Below are positions 45,072-53,911 of a stretch of DNA of 64,000 nucleotides, in pieces (positions within the stretch are counted from its first letter, which is position 1; each line of letters begins with the position of its first letter). A program made the translations under genes and the position numbers. The notes below the pieces were generated by a model. That model saw only the letters and a program-made list of their open reading frames with translations. It ran no database searches and was not told the DNA's origin. Source of the DNA: Pseudomonadota bacterium (GTDB lineage: Bacteria; Pseudomonadota; Alphaproteobacteria; Rhizobiales; Rhizobiaceae); the NCBI GenBank assembly GCA_023451735.1, contig JAEXYH010000030.1:19358-83357 (forward strand), in the 5' to 3' direction.

Positions 45072-45366
45072 AGTGCGCCCTTTGTCGTGTCGAGGATCAT
45101 GCCACTATGCTGTCTGACCGGGGACTTCAACGTTTCGTTAAACCCGGAGAGGCTATTCGCTCGTCGCTATCACGATCGTCGCTTTGGTTTCGTAGGCGTT
45201 AGCACCCACAGTCGAGCACCAGTGGCGTTTGTTTTGCATAGGTCGTTCGACGATACTAGGAGCGAACGATCTCGAAAATAGAGGTTTGTCCGCCTGAGGG
45301 CCGCGATTGGTTTCGCGAAGTGGCTCAACGCCCATGCACCTATCACACGGAGCAAGCCATCTCGCT
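45072..45366. other. Intergenic region
   Basis: About 300 bp containing the promoter region of the minus-strand hydrolase. No gene, operator or hairpin could be supported. Confidence 0.4.
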
Positions 45367-45543
45367 TCAGCGAGGCTTGTCGCCTAGCCTTTCAGCATCC
45401 TTTAGCAACCCAAGCGCACCTGTTGCCTCTTCAATCGCTTCATGCAGATCAACCAGCCGCCTTGAAAGTTCGCGTACGACTTGTGTTTTAACTTGCGGAT
45501 CGAGCAAACCGTTATTGTCGTTGTCAGGCAATGATACCTCCAT
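45367..45543 (-). CDS. Small hypothetical protein, helical
   Basis: A 58-codon frame from ATG 45543 to TGA at 45367. The product starts MEVSLPDNDNNGLLDPQVKT and continues QVVRELSRRLVDLHEAIEEATGALG before a charged end, a regular amphipathic helix with low Ser and Cys and typical rhizobial codon use. The opposite strand frame is Ser/Thr-rich and clearly the shadow. No strong ribosome-binding site is visible. The function is unknown; it could be a small regulatory or scaffold peptide. Confidence 0.5.
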   Translation of the reverse strand: MEVSLPDNDNNGLLDPQVKTQVVRELSRRLVDLHEAIEEATGALGLLKDAERLGDKPR

Positions 45544-45633
45544 ATCACACTAGAATATGAAGCGATCGTACAGTGGCTTTTCTTGTCCGAAACTTAATAA
45601 AGCTGTCACTCGATTAGAATTCATGAATGCATC

Positions 45634-45677
45634 AATAGTGCTGATGAGTGGCCTTCGGATCACTCATCAGCACTATT
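45634..45677. repeat. Perfect 17-bp inverted repeat with UUCG-type loop
   Basis: Arms AATAGTGCTGATGAGTG and CACTCATCAGCACTATT are exact reverse complements, separated by 10 nt that contain C-TTCG-G at the apex. As RNA this would be an extremely stable hairpin. It lies 59 bp after the HMG-CoA lyase stop, where a terminator is expected, but no T tract follows on either strand. Confidence 0.8.
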
Positions 45678-45735
45678 GCGCTCACAATCAATCTGCAAAT
45701 TTGTGAGATTGCCTTGGCCCAACAACGCATAGGAA

Positions 45736-46629
45736 TTAGTGTTGACCACCCAGAATTTTTGAAATCGGTGAGATCGGTTCACGCCCAAGTTTCGCTGCCG
45801 TGTCAACGGCAACACGCGCAAGCTTCGAAAGATCGACGCCCGTCGGGACCCCGATCCCTTCGAGCATAAAGACGAGCTCCTCTGTGGCGACATTACCCGT
45901 CGCACCCTTCGCATAAGGGCATCCGCCGAGGCCGCCCACCGAGCTGTCGAACACGACGACCCCTTCTTCGAGACACGCCAAGATATTGGCAAGAGCTTGG
46001 CCGTAAGTGTTGTGCTCATGTAGCGCTATCGCTGAAAGAGGTATTTCGCCAGCGACGGCCCGCGCCATCATGGCCGTGGCCCTGGGCGTCCCGACACCGA
46101 TTGTGTCTCCAAGCGAAATTTCGTAGCAACCCATCGCATGTAGCCGGCTAGCAACACCGACTACGGAACTTAGCGCGACCGGGCCCTCGTAGGGGCAACC
46201 AAGCACGCATGACACGTAGCCGCGAACGCGCATTCCGGCTTCGCGCGCGCCCTCCAGAACCGGCACAAAGCGTTCGAAGCTTTCATCGATTGAGCAGTTG
46301 ATATTCTTTTGCGAAAAGCTTTCGGAAGCCGAGGCGAAAATTGCGATTTCCCGGGCTCCGGCATCGCGGGCGGCTTCGAAACCTTTGAAATTCGGGACGA
46401 GCATCTGCAGGTTGATCCCTTCGCGCTGTCCAAGCGATGCCAGGACTTCGGCAGATCCAGCCATCTGCGGCACCCATTTCGGCGAAACGAAACTGCCGGC
46501 TTCGATTGTGGTCAGACCCGCGCCGATTAAGCCGTCGATCATCTCCACGCGATCAGCGACGCTGAGCGCGCGGGCCTCATTCTGCAGTCCGTCACGCGGC
46601 CCAACTTCAACCAGTCGAACGTTATCCAT
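45736..46629 (-). CDS. Hydroxymethylglutaryl-CoA lyase
   Basis: A 297-residue HMGL-like protein of the DRE-TIM superfamily. It cleaves HMG-CoA to acetyl-CoA and acetoacetate. Diagnostic sites: VEVGPRDGLQNE at the N-terminus (metal Asp), EAGSFVSPKWVPQM, LHEHNTYGQALANI (the metal His pair; Asn stands where HMG-CoA lyases usually have Asp), and the lyase signature VGGLGGCPYAKGATGNVATE with the active-site Cys. Its start overlaps the end of the MocR gene by 8 bp, so the two are cotranslated. With class II HMG-CoA reductase nearby it completes mevalonate catabolism. Confidence 0.9.
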   Translation of the reverse strand: MDNVRLVEVGPRDGLQNEARALSVADRVEMIDGLIGAGLTTIEAGSFVSPKWVPQMAGSAEVLASLGQREGINLQMLVPNFKGFEAARDAGAREIAIFASASESFSQKNINCSIDESFERFVPVLEGAREAGMRVRGYVSCVLGCPYEGPVALSSVVGVASRLHAMGCYEISLGDTIGVGTPRATAMMARAVAGEIPLSAIALHEHNTYGQALANILACLEEGVVVFDSSVGGLGGCPYAKGATGNVATEELVFMLEGIGVPTGVDLSKLARVAVDTAAKLGREPISPISKILGGQH

Positions 46630-48052
46630 CGTCTCCTCCAATACCCGTCAGAATTGAAATTTCGTCTTTCAGAAAAGCGCAAAAGCGCGGATCTGCGCCA
46701 TAGGCGACATTGACCCGCATGGCCGGCGGCATGGCTGTCTCACGATCGGCGTAAAAGACACTTGCCGGCGCGATGAAGATGTTGGCCTTTGCCGCGCGTA
46801 GACAGAAGGCGCTCTCATCCAACGCCGCTGGAAGCGGCACCCAGATGTAGAAGCCTTGCACTTTGGGAAGCGAAAGTTCCAATCCAACGGCTGTGAGAGC
46901 TTGCGCGGTCGCCTTTGCGCCATCCTCGATCCATCCGCGCAGACGTCTCAAGTTCTTGAGATACTGACCACTCTCGATCATTTCCAAAACGACCCGCTCG
47001 ACATGCAGGGACGTGGCAACCATGGTGATCATCTTCAGGTCTACGAGACTGCGGATCGTCTCGGGCGCGCCTGCGACGTAGCCACATCGCAGACTTGCCG
47101 ACAACGTCTTCGAAAAAGATCCAACGTAGAGAACCCGTTGTTGCTGGCCAAAAGCCGCGAGCCGAGGCAAGGTCGGAGCGATCAGGTCAGCGAAGATATC
47201 GTCCTCAACCAGCCGGAAATCGTGGACTTCCGCCATTTGCAAAAGGGCGAAGGCATGGGCGGGCGTCAGGGTGCCTCCGGTCGGGTTATGCGCCTGGCTC
47301 TGGGTAAAAAACAATTTCGGCCGGTGGCGAGCGAGCTTCTGGCGAAGTTCGTCAAGATCAGGGCCGTCATGCAGCCGGCGGATGGAGACGACGTTTGCTT
47401 TGGCCAGCCGAAGCTTGGCGTAGAGAGGATAATATCCGGGGCTATCGACGAATACGGTGTCGCCGGGCTCAAGGAAATGTCGGATGATCAAATCCAGTCC
47501 ATGATTGACGCCGCTTGTCAGCATGAGGCCATCCGGCTCGGTCGCGATGGATCGCTCAGCGAGCGAAACCCGAAGCCATTCCCGAAGCGCCCCGAGCCCC
47601 CAGGAACTGCCGTAGCCGAAATCCACTTCAGCGCTGGCGTTGCGGCTCGTGCGCAGGATGCGGCGCATGTCGGCATCCTCGGTCCAACTGACCGGGGGCC
47701 GACCATCGCCCGGTCGTGTCTGATAATTCTGGTCGAGTTGTTCCCGCAATAGCGACATGATGCCGGTCGCTTCCGTAACGTCTGGCCTTATCCGCGCCAC
47801 CGGCGCCGGATGATTCTCGGAAACGTAATAGCCGGAACCCTGTCGCGCGGTCGCGAGCCCGCGGGCAACGAGCCGATCATAGGCTTCCGCCATCGTGTTT
47901 TTGGAAACGCCGAACTGATCGGCCCCTCCCCGGACCGACGGCAATTTTTGACCAGCTTTATAAAGTCCGGTGGCGATCTGCCCGCTCACGATCGCAACGA
48001 TATTATCGACCACCTTCACCAATCGTCCCACCTTTCGGCTGGGACAGTACAT
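46622..48052 (-). CDS. MocR-type (GntR/aminotransferase) transcriptional regulator
   Basis: A 476-residue MocR regulator: an N-terminal GntR winged helix at residues 10-75 (GQKLPSVRGGADQFGVSKNTMAEAYDRLVARGLATARQGSGYYV), a linker, then an aminotransferase class I fold at 125-470. The PLP-binding Lys is in GSFSKTLSAS, Lys315. Such proteins sense amino-acid-like or other ligands through PLP. It heads the lyase transcript and diverges from the HMG-CoA reductase operon. Repeated GGACAGT sites around its own start suggest autoregulation. Confidence 0.9.
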   Translation of the reverse strand: MYCPSRKVGRLVKVVDNIVAIVSGQIATGLYKAGQKLPSVRGGADQFGVSKNTMAEAYDRLVARGLATARQGSGYYVSENHPAPVARIRPDVTEATGIMSLLREQLDQNYQTRPGDGRPPVSWTEDADMRRILRTSRNASAEVDFGYGSSWGLGALREWLRVSLAERSIATEPDGLMLTSGVNHGLDLIIRHFLEPGDTVFVDSPGYYPLYAKLRLAKANVVSIRRLHDGPDLDELRQKLARHRPKLFFTQSQAHNPTGGTLTPAHAFALLQMAEVHDFRLVEDDIFADLIAPTLPRLAAFGQQQRVLYVGSFSKTLSASLRCGYVAGAPETIRSLVDLKMITMVATSLHVERVVLEMIESGQYLKNLRRLRGWIEDGAKATAQALTAVGLELSLPKVQGFYIWVPLPAALDESAFCLRAAKANIFIAPASVFYADRETAMPPAMRVNVAYGADPRFCAFLKDEISILTGIGGDDG

Positions 48053-48103
48053 GCAATAATTCTGCCAACTGTCCCTTGCTCAACGCGAGCATTCTAGGAC
48101 AGT
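48042..48103. promoter_or_regulatory. Candidate MocR operator cluster, three GGACAGT sites
   Basis: GGACAGT occurs at 48042-48048 and 48097-48103 in direct orientation and as the inverse ACTGTCC at 48068-48074, all between or at the starts of the divergent mocR and HMG-CoA reductase genes. The first and second form an 8-bp inverted repeat GGGACAGT/ACTGTCCC with a 19-bp gap. MocR proteins often bind direct plus inverted repeats. Confidence 0.55.
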
Positions 48104-48122
48104 TTGCCGCACACGCAAGATC

Positions 48123-49445
48123 ATGTTTTGGTTTGGGAGTGAGCCATTGACGAAGAAGACCGCAACATCGCGTATCGAAAATATGCGAAACCTCTCTCCT
48201 GCCGAGCGGCTCGGACAGGTTGCCGCGGCAACTGAAATGGATGAGCGCGCACGCGCCGTTTTGTCGGCGCAGGACGCCTTGTCCGTCGAGCGTGCCAACG
48301 GAATGGTTGAGAATGTCATCGGGACGTTCCAGCTTCCTCTCGGCGTGGCGACGAATTTTCTCGTCAATGGCCAGGAATATCTGGTGCCGATGGCGGTCGA
48401 GGAACCCTCAGTGGTTGCTGCAGCCTCCTATATGGCACGTATCGTCCGCGGCTGTGGCGGTTTCCAGACCTCGTCGACTGCTCCGATCATGCGCGCCCAG
48501 GTCCAGATTGTTGGCCTGTCGGATCCGAACGGTGCGCGGTTGGCTATCCTTGCCGCGCGCGATGAGATCATCGCTTTCGCCAACTCCAAAGATCCGGTCC
48601 TCGTGAAGTTTGGCGGCGGCTGCCGCGACATCGAGGTACATGTCTTCCCGTCGACATCGCGCGGGCCGATGGTCGTGCTGCATCTCCTGGTCGACGTCCG
48701 CGACGCAATGGGCGCCAATACAGTGAACACGATGGCGGAAGCCGTCGCACCGATCATCGAGCGGATCACCGGGGGCGAGGTTCGGCTCCGTATTCTGTCG
48801 AACCTTGCGGACCTGAGGCTTGCAAGAGCTCGTATCGAGCTGACGGAAGAAGCGCTCGTGACCAAGGATTTTTCGGGCCGCCGGATGATGGAAGGCATCG
48901 TCGACGCCTACGAATTCGCCGCCGTCGATCCCTACCGGGCGGCAACGCATAACAAGGGCATCATGAATGGCGTCGATCCTGTCGTCGTCGCCACAGGCAA
49001 TGATTGGCGGGCGATCGAGGCTGGTGCCCATGCCTATGCCGCACGCTCGGGTCGCTACACCTCACTGACTACGTGGGAAATCAGCGCCAAGGGGACGTTG
49101 GTCGGCACGATCGAGATGCCGATGGCGCTCGGCCTGGTCGGCGGTGCGACGAAGACGCATCCTTCGGCGCAGGCCGCCTTGCAGATTCTCAACGTCGCCT
49201 CCGCCGTCGAACTCGCGGAGGTCACCGTCGCGGTAGGCCTTGCTCAGAACATGGCGGCCCTGCGGGCGCTTGCGACCGAAGGTATCCAGCGCGGCCACAT
49301 GGCGCTGCATGCGCGCAACATCGCAATCGGCGCCGGCGCCGCAGGTGGTGAGATCGACGTCGTTGCACGCCGATTGGCCGCCGACCACGACGTTCGCTCG
49401 GCCCGGGCAGAGGAAATCCTGGCCGAACTGCGCAAACAGGACTGA
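48123..49445 (+). CDS. mvaA: Hydroxymethylglutaryl-CoA reductase, class II (degradative)
   Basis: A 440-residue class II HMG-CoA reductase, the type used by Pseudomonas mevalonii to oxidise mevalonate to HMG-CoA with NAD. Key blocks: MVENVIGTFQLPLG (catalytic Glu), VEEPSVVAAAS, KFGGGCRDIEVHV, VDVRDAMGANTVNTM (cofactor loop), TTWEISAKGTLVGTIEMPMALGLVGG, and GHMALHARNIA with the catalytic His. Start ATG 48123 is listed; TTG 48147 has a better GGGAG spacing. It is followed by transporter and lactonase genes, which supports a catabolic role rather than isoprenoid synthesis. Confidence 0.93.
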   Translation: MFWFGSEPLTKKTATSRIENMRNLSPAERLGQVAAATEMDERARAVLSAQDALSVERANGMVENVIGTFQLPLGVATNFLVNGQEYLVPMAVEEPSVVAAASYMARIVRGCGGFQTSSTAPIMRAQVQIVGLSDPNGARLAILAARDEIIAFANSKDPVLVKFGGGCRDIEVHVFPSTSRGPMVVLHLLVDVRDAMGANTVNTMAEAVAPIIERITGGEVRLRILSNLADLRLARARIELTEEALVTKDFSGRRMMEGIVDAYEFAAVDPYRAATHNKGIMNGVDPVVVATGNDWRAIEAGAHAYAARSGRYTSLTTWEISAKGTLVGTIEMPMALGLVGGATKTHPSAQAALQILNVASAVELAEVTVAVGLAQNMAALRALATEGIQRGHMALHARNIAIGAGAAGGEIDVVARRLAADHDVRSARAEEILAELRKQD

Positions 49446-49538
49446 CACTTTAAGCCGGGCATGGGAGGAGCTTGCCCGGCTGCCCAGCATTGCTGGCAAT
49501 TTTTCCGGCCGACAGGCCGACATCTGGGGAGGTTATTA

Positions 49539-49997
49539 ATGACAGATCAGAATTTGGTGCGCGCCACCGGCCCGCATGGTCAGCTTGCCGAGGTCTGGGG
49601 AGACGTCGTGTCTCGACCACAGCTCAGCAAGGCCATGATCATCGGCGCCATACTGAGCGTCGCGGTATACTACGCCACGCTCGCGACGATTGCACCGATG
49701 GCTGCCACTCCGGCCGTCGGCAAAGCGCTCGCAATGCTTGCCGGGATCGTCGGCGCGGTGATCAGCGGAGCAGTCTGCTCGCGGATGTTTTCACCGAAAC
49801 GTATAGTGGTGGAGCAGGTTCAGACGGGCACTGACTGGCAGTCAGACATCTTGGAACAGCTTGAACAAGAAGGGGGGCCGATCGGTCGCGTGGAAGATCT
49901 CCCCGCCGAGGTTGTGCAGGAAATGCGCGATGTCGGGCTCTACGATCTGTTCAAGAGCTATCAGGATCGGCGCGGCGCCGGCACACGGGGGGAGTGA
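49539..49997 (+). CDS. Small membrane subunit of a putative mevalonate transporter
   Basis: A 152-residue protein with two predicted membrane helices (KAMIIGAILSVAVYYATLATIAPM and KALAMLAGIVGAVISGAVC) and a cytoplasmic tail of about 70 residues with WQSDILEQLEQEG. The start is ATG 49539 after GGGGAGG. It is not a normal TctB by length or helix count. Its stop lies one base before the start of the TctA-like permease gene, so it is probably its small subunit. No family was recognised. Confidence 0.6.
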   Translation: MTDQNLVRATGPHGQLAEVWGDVVSRPQLSKAMIIGAILSVAVYYATLATIAPMAATPAVGKALAMLAGIVGAVISGAVCSRMFSPKRIVVEQVQTGTDWQSDILEQLEQEGGPIGRVEDLPAEVVQEMRDVGLYDLFKSYQDRRGAGTRGE

Positions 49998-49998
49998 C

Positions 49999-51381
49999 AT
50001 GGACGGTATGCTGTATGAAATCATCATGGCCGTCTCTCTCGGCCTTCTCGGAGCAATCCTGTTTTCCGCCATCGGCCTGATCTCGGGGACGGACGAAACA
50101 ACGACGATCGCACCGGTCACACTACTGGTCGTGCTTTTGGGTGCGCCACCCGTGGCTGTTTTCACTTTCTGGATGTGTGCCGCAGTTTCCAAGCACATGA
50201 CACATGCTGTGCCAACAGCACTCCTGGGGATCCCGGGTGACACGCTTGCATTGCCGCTTCTTCAGCAGGCAACCGCTCTGCGCAATCTCGGCGCACCACA
50301 CGTAGCGCTGCGCAAGATGTTGGCAGGATCCGTCATATCGGCATTTATAGCCGTGCCGATGGCGGTGCTGTTCGCCCTCATACTTGCTCCTTTCGGAACC
50401 TACATCACAGCCTCCGCTCCATGGCTCTTCATAGGCGCCGCTCTCATCATCGCCTACTTCTCGGCCGGTCGCTGGGCATCCGTCCTGGCGCTCATTCCGT
50501 TCACGCTGATGATCGTTGCATTGCAGGGCTTCACGGCCACACATAACGTGAAGCTGGGCGTCAGCTACTTTCTCGGCATCGCCGTCGGTCCTTTGGTTGC
50601 GGAGCTTTTCTCCGCTGTGTCGCCGCTCGAACGCAAGCGCATGGACCGCAGCAAGCCGCGGGAGACAACGCTTGCACCCGACGTCAAAAGCTGGGGCGGA
50701 TATTTTCCCAACCCGTTCCGCGTTCTCGACCGTAGCCAGGTTGTGACGACTGCGGCAGCCGCCACCGTTACCAGCGCTACCTTCGTGTTCAGTCCGGTGG
50801 CCGTCACCGTCATTGCCGGCGAAATCGTCGGCGCGCGCATCAAGCATGCATACCACCGCCTGACCTCGGTGCTCGCGGTCCGGAACGGCGTGACCGAGTC
50901 GACGTACATTGCAGAAGCGCTCATCCCGCTCATTGCCTTCGGTCTGCCGCTGAGCCCTGTAGCGGCCGGCCCCGCGGCGCCACTGTTCAACGCCCCGCCG
51001 CGCTTCACGGTCGATACCGGCACCGGCGTCGTCAACAACCTTCACACGATGATGTCGGTCTCTGAATTCCTTATTTGGGGACTGATCTCCGTCGTGATCG
51101 CCGCGGCGATTGCCTACCCGTTCGCGATGAATCACGCCCGCAGCGCGGCAGCCTTCGTCGCCAAGTATATCAGCCACGAAGCCATCATCGCGACCTTTGT
51201 CGGTCTCATCCTGGTCATCGGCCTTTGGGAGGGCGGCTTGCTCGCCTTGCTTGTGATCGTCACCGTCGGTCTCGTTGGAGGTCTGCTTTACCGCGTGCTC
51301 GGCATGAACACCGGCGTGCAGTTCATGGGCTACTATGCCGCAATCCTTAGCGTTCCAGCGATCCTGAAGCTGATCGGTTGA
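49999..51381 (+). CDS. TctA-related membrane permease, putative mevalonate uptake
   Basis: A 460-residue polytopic protein with about eleven helices. Glycine-rich helix LGLLGAILFSAIGLISGTDET, and HAVPTALLGIPGDTLALPLLQQ, with the proline and glycine pattern of TctA-type permeases (tripartite tricarboxylate transporter). The match is distant. No periplasmic TctC gene is nearby. It stands between HMG-CoA reductase and a secreted lactonase, which makes mevalonate its likely substrate by context. ATG 49999 follows GGGGGGAG. Confidence 0.65.
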   Translation: MDGMLYEIIMAVSLGLLGAILFSAIGLISGTDETTTIAPVTLLVVLLGAPPVAVFTFWMCAAVSKHMTHAVPTALLGIPGDTLALPLLQQATALRNLGAPHVALRKMLAGSVISAFIAVPMAVLFALILAPFGTYITASAPWLFIGAALIIAYFSAGRWASVLALIPFTLMIVALQGFTATHNVKLGVSYFLGIAVGPLVAELFSAVSPLERKRMDRSKPRETTLAPDVKSWGGYFPNPFRVLDRSQVVTTAAAATVTSATFVFSPVAVTVIAGEIVGARIKHAYHRLTSVLAVRNGVTESTYIAEALIPLIAFGLPLSPVAAGPAAPLFNAPPRFTVDTGTGVVNNLHTMMSVSEFLIWGLISVVIAAAIAYPFAMNHARSAAAFVAKYISHEAIIATFVGLILVIGLWEGGLLALLVIVTVGLVGGLLYRVLGMNTGVQFMGYYAAILSVPAILKLIG

Positions 51382-51417
51382 TCCAGTCGCTCGACTGACC
51401 GATGGGAGGAGAAGACC

Positions 51418-52446
51418 ATGAACCGACTTATGGGCGTTTCAACTCTGGCTGCTGCACTGATGCTTATCGGTGCAGCAGCCCGTGCTGACGGCAATGCCAC
51501 GCTTCCTACGCTGGACATCCCCCAATCCCTGCAAAGTGTCGTACCACTGCCGGTCGCGGAGTCCGAACTGCCATCGGTCGAAGCCAGGGAATATTTCAAG
51601 GTATCTGAGAAGGGCATACAGCTTGAATGCCCGACATTCGATGCAAGAGGCGATTTGCTGTTCTGCGAAGTCTTCGGCGGAACGCTATTCCGCCTCACTC
51701 CGGAAAAGCAACTTTCAAGCTTCGTGCCCAACCAGACGCTTCGTCCCGCGGGCCTGGCGGTCCACCAAGAAGGTCGTGTCTATATGGCTGAGCTCGGGGA
51801 CTTCAAATCGCGCGGATCAGTGATCTCCATGGCGCCCGAAGGCTCTGACGTCCAGACCATCGTATCGAGAGATGACGGCTTTCTGCCGGACGATCTCGTC
51901 TTCGACAAAGAAGGCGGCTTCTACTTCACTGACTTTAAGGGTGGTTCCAGCATACCCTCCGGCGGCGTGTACTATGTTGCACCCGGCGGAGGTAAACCAG
52001 TTGCAGTCGTACCGAGCCTGCGGATTGCCAACGGCATCGGCCTTAGCCCCGATGGCAAGACGCTTTGGGTCACCGAATTGGCAGGCGGCCAGCTACATCG
52101 TATCTCCCTTGCGGATGCTACCACAATCGCACCATTCGGATCATCGGTCGTTTACAACTTCATCGGCGGCGGGCCAGATTCCGTGCGCGTCGATGCCGAT
52201 GGGAATGTCTATGTCGCACTATATGGTCAGGGGCGGATCATGGTGTTCAATCCGCTCGGTTTTCCGATCGGCCAATACCTGCTGCCCGGTCGAGATGACG
52301 GGCACAATCTGCGCTCAACTTCGATGGTCATCCGCCCTGGGACGGATGAGTTGCTGATATTCACGAATGATTGGGACAAGGGTCAAGGTTCGACCATTTT
52401 TGTTGCCAAAGCCGTGGCCAAGGCAGCACCGTCATTCCCACATTAG
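51418..52446 (+). CDS. Exported SMP-30/gluconolactonase-type lactonase
   Basis: A 342-residue six-bladed propeller protein. Signal peptide MNRLMGVSTLAAALMLIGAAARA, cleaved near residue 23. Blades carry GLAVHQEGRVYMAELG, DLVFDKEGGFYFTDFKGG, NGIGLSPDGKTLWVTEL and PDSVRVDADGNVYVALYGQGRI, the calcium-site pattern of SMP-30 and Drp35 lactonases. It should act in the periplasm. At the end of the mevalonate operon, hydrolysis of mevalonolactone to mevalonate before uptake is the simplest role, although not shown. Confidence 0.8.
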   Translation: MNRLMGVSTLAAALMLIGAAARADGNATLPTLDIPQSLQSVVPLPVAESELPSVEAREYFKVSEKGIQLECPTFDARGDLLFCEVFGGTLFRLTPEKQLSSFVPNQTLRPAGLAVHQEGRVYMAELGDFKSRGSVISMAPEGSDVQTIVSRDDGFLPDDLVFDKEGGFYFTDFKGGSSIPSGGVYYVAPGGGKPVAVVPSLRIANGIGLSPDGKTLWVTELAGGQLHRISLADATTIAPFGSSVVYNFIGGGPDSVRVDADGNVYVALYGQGRIMVFNPLGFPIGQYLLPGRDDGHNLRSTSMVIRPGTDELLIFTNDWDKGQGSTIFVAKAVAKAAPSFPH

Positions 52447-52792
52447 AGCGAGGAGCTTCCCGCCAGTCCGAAGATCAGATGAGGCGCGAATGAGCATAAT
52501 CGCGGTTCGGGAAAGAGCTCGCAATAAGGAATACACTCAAGCGACGCTACGAACCGTCGCCCGTAGCTTCGCTCACATGCTGGAGTTTACATATCTCTTG
52601 CGCCTATCAGACTGTTGTAAAGCTCGACGACAAATTGTGAGCCGTTGGCGCCAGCTGCAGTGTTTGCGGCTCGCATAGTCGTCGGTTTTGACCCCGATAA
52701 ATCTGAGTGTGATCGGCATGGCTAGCGATGTGAACCAAGCCATGCCGAGCAGATCCCGCTCCACTCAAGCCGCAAAGCCGCTTCTGCAACCT
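52447..52792. other. Intergenic region
   Basis: About 350 bp after the lactonase gene. I see no gene, and no terminator with a T tract. The EcfG-type promoter of the next gene follows at 52793. Confidence 0.4.
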
Positions 52793-52817
52793 GGAACCAA
52801 GCCGATCGCATTTGGTT
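52793..52817 (+). promoter_or_regulatory. EcfG-type promoter upstream of the chloroperoxidase-like hydrolase
   Basis: GGAAC (52793-52797), 16-nt spacer, GGTT (52814-52817). Only the weakly conserved first -10 base differs from cGTT. The ATG is 29 nt downstream of the -10. Confidence 0.5.
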
Positions 52818-52846
52818 ACCTTCCCTCAGCAGGAAGGATACCCATC

Positions 52847-53665
52847 ATGACATTTATCGATGCAAAAGACGGCGCGCAGATCCACGTCAAGGACATGGGC
52901 CAGGGCCATCCGGTCGTCCTGATACACGGCTGGCCGCTGACAGGCGACATGTTCGAATACCAGACGGTCGCCCTTCTCGAGGCCGGCTATAGGGTGATCA
53001 CCTATGATCGCCGTGGGTTCGGCCAATCAAGCCATCCCGCCGAAGGCTACAATTACGACGTTTTCGCCGATGACCTTGCGTCCGTGCTTGAGGGCCTGAA
53101 GGTCGACAAAGCGCATCTGGTCGGCTTTTCGATGGGTGGCGGCGAGATTGCACGATATCTGTCACGACACGGCGCGTCACGCGTTTCGAAGGCGGTGCTG
53201 ATCTCGTCGGTCGTGCCATATCTTCTGAAAGACGACAGCAATGACGATGGCGTCGATTACAGCGTCTTTGCAGATATGAAGTCTCAGGTGCGGGAAGACC
53301 GTTTCGCCTTCCTGCAGAGCTTCGCCAAGACGTTCTATGGCGTCGGTCTGGTCAGCAAACCCGTCAGCCAGGGCGTGCTGGACTGGTCCTTCGTCCTTGG
53401 CGTGATGGCGAGTCCGAAGGCAACGATCGACTGCATTGACGCTTTTGGCCGGACCGATTTCCGGCCAGACCTAAAGGCCTTTTCTGTTCCAACGCTTGTC
53501 ATCCACGGCACGTCGGACAAGACCGTGCCGATCGACCCTGCCGGCCGCGCCGCGGCTCGCGGGATTCCTGGCTCCAAGCTGATCGAATATGACGGCGAGC
53601 CGCACGGTTTATTCGCGACGGCGCCCGAACGCCTGAACCGCGATTTGATCGAGTTCCTTGGTTGA
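52847..53665 (+). CDS. Alpha/beta-hydrolase, non-heme chloroperoxidase type
   Basis: A 272-residue alpha/beta-hydrolase with HGWPLTGDMFEYQ, YDRRGFGQSSHP, the Ser elbow GFSMGGGEIARY and late VIHGTSDKTVPID and EPHGLFATAP with Asp and His. These are the motifs of cofactor-free haloperoxidases and aryl esterases. Start ATG 52847 follows AGGAAGGA; an N-terminal extension to 52688 is not conserved. EcfG-type promoter sequence suggests a stress gene, like many homologues of this type in rhizobia. Confidence 0.85.
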   Translation: MTFIDAKDGAQIHVKDMGQGHPVVLIHGWPLTGDMFEYQTVALLEAGYRVITYDRRGFGQSSHPAEGYNYDVFADDLASVLEGLKVDKAHLVGFSMGGGEIARYLSRHGASRVSKAVLISSVVPYLLKDDSNDDGVDYSVFADMKSQVREDRFAFLQSFAKTFYGVGLVSKPVSQGVLDWSFVLGVMASPKATIDCIDAFGRTDFRPDLKAFSVPTLVIHGTSDKTVPIDPAGRAAARGIPGSKLIEYDGEPHGLFATAPERLNRDLIEFLG

Positions 53666-53850
53666 GGTCTTAAAATTCAGTCGAGTCCGTCGGGCTCGGC
53701 TCATGGGCAAAATTTGAGCGGAAGATCTCGAGACGGCCGTCGTTCGAGCCGTCGAGACAATCGACTGGTCAGTGAGGCCGATTGCGGAGTTCGACACCAA
53801 CCACGTGGGTCGCGTTCGCGGCATCTTGCAATGTCCAAACGATTTCTAAT

Positions 53851-53876
53851 GGAACTACGTTTGCGGCCATCACGTT
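53851..53876 (+). promoter_or_regulatory. EcfG-type promoter of mscL
   Basis: GGAAC (53851-53855), 17-nt spacer, CGTT (53873-53876), an exact match to the consensus with the longer permitted spacer. mscL starts 35 nt downstream of the -10. Confidence 0.65.
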
Positions 53877-53911
53877 CAGCCTAATTCTCCTCCCAAGTCA
53901 TAAGGCTAAAA

